From Enterobacter quasihormaechei (GTDB taxonomy: Bacteria > Pseudomonadota > Gammaproteobacteria > Enterobacterales > Enterobacteriaceae), in the NCBI RefSeq assembly GCF_004331385.1, contig NZ_SJON01000006.1:150686-214685 (forward strand): DNA of 64,000 nt, in the 5' to 3' direction. The notes under the pieces are model-generated. The model was given only the letters and a program-made list of their open reading frames with translations. It searched no databases and was not told where the DNA came from. The translations under genes were made by a program, and so were the position numbers. Positions 59,917 to 64,000 of this stretch are shown piece by piece; the stretch's first letter is position 1; each line of letters opens with the position of its first letter.

Positions 59917-62019
59917 ATGCATACTTCACGTTTGGCGTTATGCGCGTTGGCAGGCGCCGTTACGCTGGCATTGCAGACACAGGCTTTCGCAGAAGGATCC
60001 ACCATCGTGGTGACAGGAACAGAGCAGGGCGATGCGCTTCCCGGCTGGACCAACAGCGCCACGAAATCAGCCGTAGCGGAAAGTAAAACGCCGCAGGTAA
60101 TCAACACCATCGCCGCTAAAGAGATTGAGCAGCGGCACGCCGGTTCGGTAAACGAGATCCTGCGCTATGCGCCGGGTGTTTCCACGGAGGTGCGAGGCAG
60201 CACTTCTTATATGAGCGAATATAAAATTCGCGGGTTCAACGTTGAGCAGGAGTTCTACAACGGCCTGCAACTTCCCTATAACGTCACGGGTAACACCAAA
60301 GCGCGAATCGATCCGCTGTTGATTGAGAGCGTCGATATCCTGAAAGGGCCATCATCCGTGCTTTATGGCGGCGGCTCCCCGGGCGGGCTGGTCAATATCC
60401 AGAGTAAAAAGCCGCAGAAAGAGCCGAAAACGGAGCTGGGCTTTAATACCGGCAACCGCAATCTGAAAGAGGGGTATCTGGACTCCACGGGGCAGATCGC
60501 GACCAGCGACTGGCACTATCGCCTGCTGGGCAAAGCGACGGAAAGTGACGAACAGGCGCATACCACGCGCTATGAAAACTATCTGGTTGCCCCCTCCGTA
60601 ACGTGGCAGCCGGACAGCAAAACGCGCCTGACCATTGACGCGCTGGCGCAAAATACGCCGAGCCTGACGCCGTCTGACCCGATGCCGCTGAGCTATCTGC
60701 GTTCGAAATACGCCGATCGTCGTGATTACGCCGGCGATGAGTGGAGCGGCTTTAAGCAACGCCAGTGGATGCTGGGCTACAGCTTTGAGCATGAGTTTGA
60801 CAGCGGCTGGGGCTTTAACCAGAAAGCGCGCTATTTTGATGTGGACACCCACCAGCGCAGCGTCTATTCCACCGGGACGGGCAGTGAGGTCTACCAGCTT
60901 AACCGCTTCGCCTACACCACGGATGAAGATTTGCAGAGCTTCAACATTGATAACCAGGTCACCCGCACCGTTGCGCTGGGAGACTGGAAGCATCATCTGC
61001 TGGCGGGCTTTGACTATCAGAAGCTGAACTCTCACTTCCACTATCGTTACGCCTCGTCCACGCCGGGGATTGATATGCGCAATCCGGATCGCGGGCAGAT
61101 CGAAAGCAATGCGCTGGGGCTTTATACCGCGCAGAAAAACCGGTTGAGCTATCAGCAGAACGGCTATTACGTGCAGGATCAGGTGGAGTTCGGCGGGCTG
61201 AACCTGCTGGCCAGCCTGCGCTATGACGACTACCGTTCGGTCACCACCAACTATCTGCAAAACGGTGACAAAGCCTGGGTATCGCAGGATCGCCTCACCA
61301 AACGACTGGGCGCGCTTTATGCCTTCGATAACGGGCTCTCGCCGTTTATCAGCTACTCGGAAGGGTTCGCCCCGGTATCGCCGCAGGGTACGCTGACCGC
61401 GAAAGACGTTAAGCCCACCACCAGTAAGCAGGTGGAGGGTGGGGTGAAATACCTGCTGGCGGAATACGCAACCACCTTCACCGCCTCGGTGTTTAACATT
61501 CGTCAGAAAAATGTGGTGACCAGCGATCCGGGCTTCCTGAACTACCGCCAGACCGGGGAAGTGGAATCTAAGGGCGCGGAGATTTCAGCCATCAGTCGTC
61601 CAACGGATAACCTGACGCTGATTGCCAACTACGCCTACACCCACGCCATTAACACCGAAGATGACAAATATCAGGGCAAACGGCCAACGCAGGTCCCTGA
61701 GAACGCCTTTAACCTTTGGGGGGATTACACCTTTGACAGCACGCCGCTGAGAGGGGTAACGCTGGGGGCCGGCGCGCGCTACACCGGGCCGATGGAAATC
61801 TCGCCGGGCAACGACGCAGGCAAGCTGGGCGGGACTACGCAGTACGATCTGGCGGCTTCTTACCGCATGGGCGAACTGGCGCCAGCGCTGGAGGGACTCA
61901 CGCTGAAGGCGAGCGCGCAGAACGTCACGAACAAAGAAACGCTCACCTGCTATGACGCGACCAACTGCTGGATAGGCCGCGACCGGACGTTCCAGGTTGG
62001 GGCAAGCTACAGCTTCTGA
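59917..62019 (+). CDS. TonB-dependent siderophore receptor (FhuA-type family)
   Basis: An outer-membrane receptor of 700 residues. Signal peptide to about Ala25, then the TonB box TIVVTG (29-34), plug domain (about 55-165, with ILRYAPGVSTEVRG, IRGFNVEQ and VDILKGPSSVLYGGGSPGG), and a 22-strand barrel ending in Phe (VGASYSF). A disulfide-type pair CYDATNC near the C-terminus followed by WIGRDR is typical of the hydroxamate-receptor (FhuA/FoxA/FhuE) group, so a ferric hydroxamate is the likely ligand; the exact siderophore cannot be told. No transport or synthesis genes accompany it. It occupies the place where E. coli has ymgE and ycgY. Confidence 0.9.
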   Translation: MHTSRLALCALAGAVTLALQTQAFAEGSTIVVTGTEQGDALPGWTNSATKSAVAESKTPQVINTIAAKEIEQRHAGSVNEILRYAPGVSTEVRGSTSYMSEYKIRGFNVEQEFYNGLQLPYNVTGNTKARIDPLLIESVDILKGPSSVLYGGGSPGGLVNIQSKKPQKEPKTELGFNTGNRNLKEGYLDSTGQIATSDWHYRLLGKATESDEQAHTTRYENYLVAPSVTWQPDSKTRLTIDALAQNTPSLTPSDPMPLSYLRSKYADRRDYAGDEWSGFKQRQWMLGYSFEHEFDSGWGFNQKARYFDVDTHQRSVYSTGTGSEVYQLNRFAYTTDEDLQSFNIDNQVTRTVALGDWKHHLLAGFDYQKLNSHFHYRYASSTPGIDMRNPDRGQIESNALGLYTAQKNRLSYQQNGYYVQDQVEFGGLNLLASLRYDDYRSVTTNYLQNGDKAWVSQDRLTKRLGALYAFDNGLSPFISYSEGFAPVSPQGTLTAKDVKPTTSKQVEGGVKYLLAEYATTFTASVFNIRQKNVVTSDPGFLNYRQTGEVESKGAEISAISRPTDNLTLIANYAYTHAINTEDDKYQGKRPTQVPENAFNLWGDYTFDSTPLRGVTLGAGARYTGPMEISPGNDAGKLGGTTQYDLAASYRMGELAPALEGLTLKASAQNVTNKETLTCYDATNCWIGRDRTFQVGASYSF

Positions 62020-62047
62020 AAAAAGCCCGGTAACGCTACCGGGCCAC
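62019..62047 (-). terminator. treA terminator
   Basis: Perfect 8-bp stem GCCCGGTA-GCGT-TACCGGGC followed by TTTTTT on the minus strand. On the plus strand it could weakly end the receptor transcript (followed by CACTTTATT). Confidence 0.85.
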
Positions 62048-62060
62048 TTTATTGCACGGA

Positions 62061-62100
62061 CCTTCCCCTCGCCCCTTTGGGGAGAGGGTTAGGGTGAAGG
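62061..62100. repeat. Short G/C-stretch repeat (CCCCTCGCCCCTTTGGGGAG type)
   Basis: CCTTCCCCTCGCCCC-TTT-GGGGAGAGGGTTAGGGTG ending AAGG. I recognise it as a dispersed intergenic element common in Enterobacter and relatives, distinct from REP. Located between convergent genes. Confidence 0.6.
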
Positions 62101-62103
62101 GAG

Positions 62104-63786
62104 CTACTGCGCCGCCTGTTTTGCAGGCGCGACATCATCGTTCGCCGCAGGCTGATTCTCCGGTACGCTGTCGCACGGCTTCTCTTTCGGGCAGACCATG
62201 TCCAGCATTCTGAGCGTCACGCCGTTACTCCAGCCGAAACCGTCCTGCAACGGATACTCGCCGCCGCCACCGCCGGTACCGGTCGAAGAGACGTCATACT
62301 TCTCAACCAGCTTCTTCTCGCGATCGTAGGTATGCTGAACGTTTTTCAGGAAACGCCAGGTTACGTCCATCGCCACTTTTTGCTGACCGTAGTTTTGTAA
62401 CCCTTCCACCGCTACCCACTGCAACGGCGCCCAGCCGTTCGGCGCATCCCACTGCTGCCCGCTGTTGATGGTGGTGGTAGAGATACCGCCCGGTTTCAAC
62501 AGGCGCGACGACGCGGCTGCGGCCACCTTATCGGCGCGTTCCTGTGACGCGGCCTTCACGTAAAGCGGGAAGAGGGCCGCAGCCGTAAGCTGATTACGGA
62601 CTTTCTTCGTTTTCAAATCGTAATCCGCGTACCAGCCCTCTTTATCGTTCCACAGGTGGCTTTCCATCGCTTTCTGACGCGCGGAGGCCAGCGCGTCGTA
62701 TTTGCTTGCGCTGGCGCTATCGCCGTCTTCCTGGCTGGCGCGGGCCAGCAGTTTCTCCATCTTAAACATCAGCGCATTCAGATCCACCGGCACGATGCTG
62801 GTGGTGCGGATGGTATCCAGTTTCTGCGGATCGTCCATCCAGCGGGAGCTGAAATCCCAGCCCGAGGCGGCGGCAGAGCGCAGATCGCGGTAAATCTCCG
62901 TGGCCGGACGGTTAGGGTTGTTTTTGGCGGTCGTCACGTCATCCAGCCAGGATTCAGGTCGCGGCGTGTCCCGATCGTCCCAGTAGCGGTTGAGAAGGGC
63001 GCCGTCATCCAGCTTCACCACGCGTTTGTTCGCCTGGCCGGGCTGAAGTCCCTCTGCCCCCTCCATCCAGTAGGCATACTCTTTCTCCATCTGCGGACGG
63101 TATTTCTTTAACGCGTCGCTGTCATGCGTGGCGAGCAGTTCCACCATCAGCGAGAAGAACGGCGGCTGAGAGCGGCTCAGGTAGTAGCTGCGGTTGCCGT
63201 TAGGGATATGGCCCCAGGTATCAAGCTCGTAAGCGAAGTTGTCCACCATGTCGCTGATTTTGTCCCAGTGTCCGCTCTCGGCCAGCCCCAGCATGGTGAA
63301 ATAGCTGTCCCAGTAATAGACTTCGCGGAAGCGTCCTCCCGGCACGACATAGGGTTTTGGCAGGGGCAGGAGGGAGTCCCATTTGTTCGCTTTGTCTGTG
63401 GTACGGGTCAGTACAGGCCACAGATCGTCGATGTGTTCGCGCAGGCTTTGACCTTCCGGAGGAACGTATTTCTCACCCTCCTTCGGCAGGATAAAGTTCA
63501 TCTCCACGAAGTGGCGCAGGTCAAAACCGGACTGGGTATGCTGCATCCGGTAATCCGCCAGGATCATCAGCGGGTCGCTTTTGGGTACGGCGTCCGCGAA
63601 GGTTTTCTGATCCGGGAACAGTTTGGCGCTCTGTACGTCATTAAAGAGAGGGCCAAGGAGAATATCCGGTGAGCGTTGCTGGCTCGTTGGCTGGTCTTCA
63701 GCATAACCAAATGAGGTAACACCGAGTAGTGCGCCTGCCAGCGCAAGGGGCAAAAAAGCGGGGCGTCGTGCGCGAGGTCTTATCAT
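62104..63786 (-). CDS. treA: Periplasmic trehalase
   Basis: GH37 enzyme of 560 residues that splits trehalose to glucose in the periplasm under osmotic stress. It has a signal peptide (cleavage near SFGYA). Trehalase signatures are [15 protein letters not shown] and [13 protein letters not shown]. The catalytic acids are the Asp in [11 protein letters not shown] and the Glu in [15 protein letters not shown]. An AGGAG lies before the ATG at 63786; a GTG seven codons upstream is rejected. The C-terminal tail is Ala/Pro-rich and poorly conserved. Confidence 0.97.
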   Translation of the reverse strand: MIRPRARRPAFLPLALAGALLGVTSFGYAEDQPTSQQRSPDILLGPLFNDVQSAKLFPDQKTFADAVPKSDPLMILADYRMQHTQSGFDLRHFVEMNFILPKEGEKYVPPEGQSLREHIDDLWPVLTRTTDKANKWDSLLPLPKPYVVPGGRFREVYYWDSYFTMLGLAESGHWDKISDMVDNFAYELDTWGHIPNGNRSYYLSRSQPPFFSLMVELLATHDSDALKKYRPQMEKEYAYWMEGAEGLQPGQANKRVVKLDDGALLNRYWDDRDTPRPESWLDDVTTAKNNPNRPATEIYRDLRSAAASGWDFSSRWMDDPQKLDTIRTTSIVPVDLNALMFKMEKLLARASQEDGDSASASKYDALASARQKAMESHLWNDKEGWYADYDLKTKKVRNQLTAAALFPLYVKAASQERADKVAAAASSRLLKPGGISTTTINSGQQWDAPNGWAPLQWVAVEGLQNYGQQKVAMDVTWRFLKNVQHTYDREKKLVEKYDVSSTGTGGGGGEYPLQDGFGWSNGVTLRMLDMVCPKEKPCDSVPENQPAANDDVAPAKQAAQ

Positions 63787-63917
63787 CGGTTCGTCTCCTG
63801 TCTTCACTGAGCAGCGTGACCGCTGTTGTCAATTACCTGAAAACCTTAGACGAATATCGTTAACTTAGCGTGTTGAATATCCCATTTTTCGCATAACCAG
63901 ACAATTCGGGCGCGCTT

Positions 63918-64000
63918 TCACCGCACCGGGATCAGATCGATTCCTGAGGCTTTGAGCATCAAGGAAATGAAACGGTGACTGACAAGCCGGGTAAGCTTCA
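63918..64000 (-). CDS. 3' end of an unidentified gene at the window edge
   Basis: On the minus strand an open frame enters from the right edge and stops at 63918. Its last residues read LTRLVSHRFISLMLKASGIDLIPVR, which looks like real protein but is too short to identify. In E. coli dhaM lies here, and I cannot confirm a match. It may also be a chance frame. Confidence 0.3.
   Translation of the reverse strand, partial: KLTRLVSHRFISLMLKASGIDLIPVR

Noticed and set aside
59917..62019. Receptor gene as recent foreign DNA
   Set aside because: Base and codon use look like the neighbours by eye, and there is no integrase, IS or direct repeat at its ends; presence alone is not evidence for recent transfer.

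Overview
The window is an ordinary stretch of enterobacterial chromosome. Almost every gene is recognisable as the ortholog of an Escherichia coli or Salmonella gene. The order matches the Salmonella-type arrangement, in which the block yebE to rnd lies directly beside the block minE to treA. Gene identities, the absence of hlyE/umuDC, the presence of a second ftsI-like gene beside cspC, and an extra TonB receptor beside treA point to Enterobacter or a close relative (Lelliottia, Leclercia). This placement comes from remembered homologs and was not tested by a search.

Layout: (1) 1-8.7 kb: yebE, ptrB, exoX, yobB, holE, the copper-type yobA-yebZ-yebY set, the small RNA pair SdsR/SraC, a VirK/YbjX (DUF535) gene, the phosphatase pphA and yebV. 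(2) 8.8-23.2 kb: rsmF, the letAB envelope lipid-transport operon, msrC, proQ-prc, htpX, yebQ, kdgR, yobH, mgrB, yebO and yobF-cspC. (3) 23.4-30.6 kb: an FtsI-like transpeptidase (PBP3-SAL type), rlmA, mntP with a manganese riboswitch, yobD and the manXYZ mannose PTS with an Mlc-type operator. (4) 30.6-44.5 kb: yoaE, pdeD, sdaA, nudL-pabB, yoaH, yoaB, yoaA, tsaB, yeaY, fadD and rnd. (5) 44.5-64 kb: minCDE, ycgL, ycgM, ycgN, dsbB, nhaB, fadR, ycgB, dadAX, nhaP2, ldcA, emtA, ycgR, a Fur-type TonB-dependent siderophore receptor and treA, with the end of one unidentified gene at the right edge.

Several genes work together. fadD is preceded by a FadR operator and fadR itself lies in the window with a similar site over its promoter. 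dadA (D-alanine dehydrogenase) and dadX (racemase) form the alanine catabolic operon with a CRP-like site. minC, minD and minE form one operon for division-site placement. manX, manY and manZ form one PTS. prc, htpX, dsbB, letAB, emtA, ldcA and the extra PBP all act in the envelope.

I saw no prophage, insertion sequence, CRISPR array, tRNA or rRNA. Mobile or repetitive content is limited to short REP/BIME-type palindromes and one other short repeat. I did not find convincing evidence of a wholly new system. The items most worth a second look are the PBP3-SAL-type enzyme with an altered SxN motif, a carbon-nitrogen hydrolase without its catalytic cysteine, a frame-altered YobF tail, a long double-hairpin palindrome between yobD and mntP, a dyad over the htpX heat-shock promoter, and the orphan Fur-type receptor between ycgR and treA.
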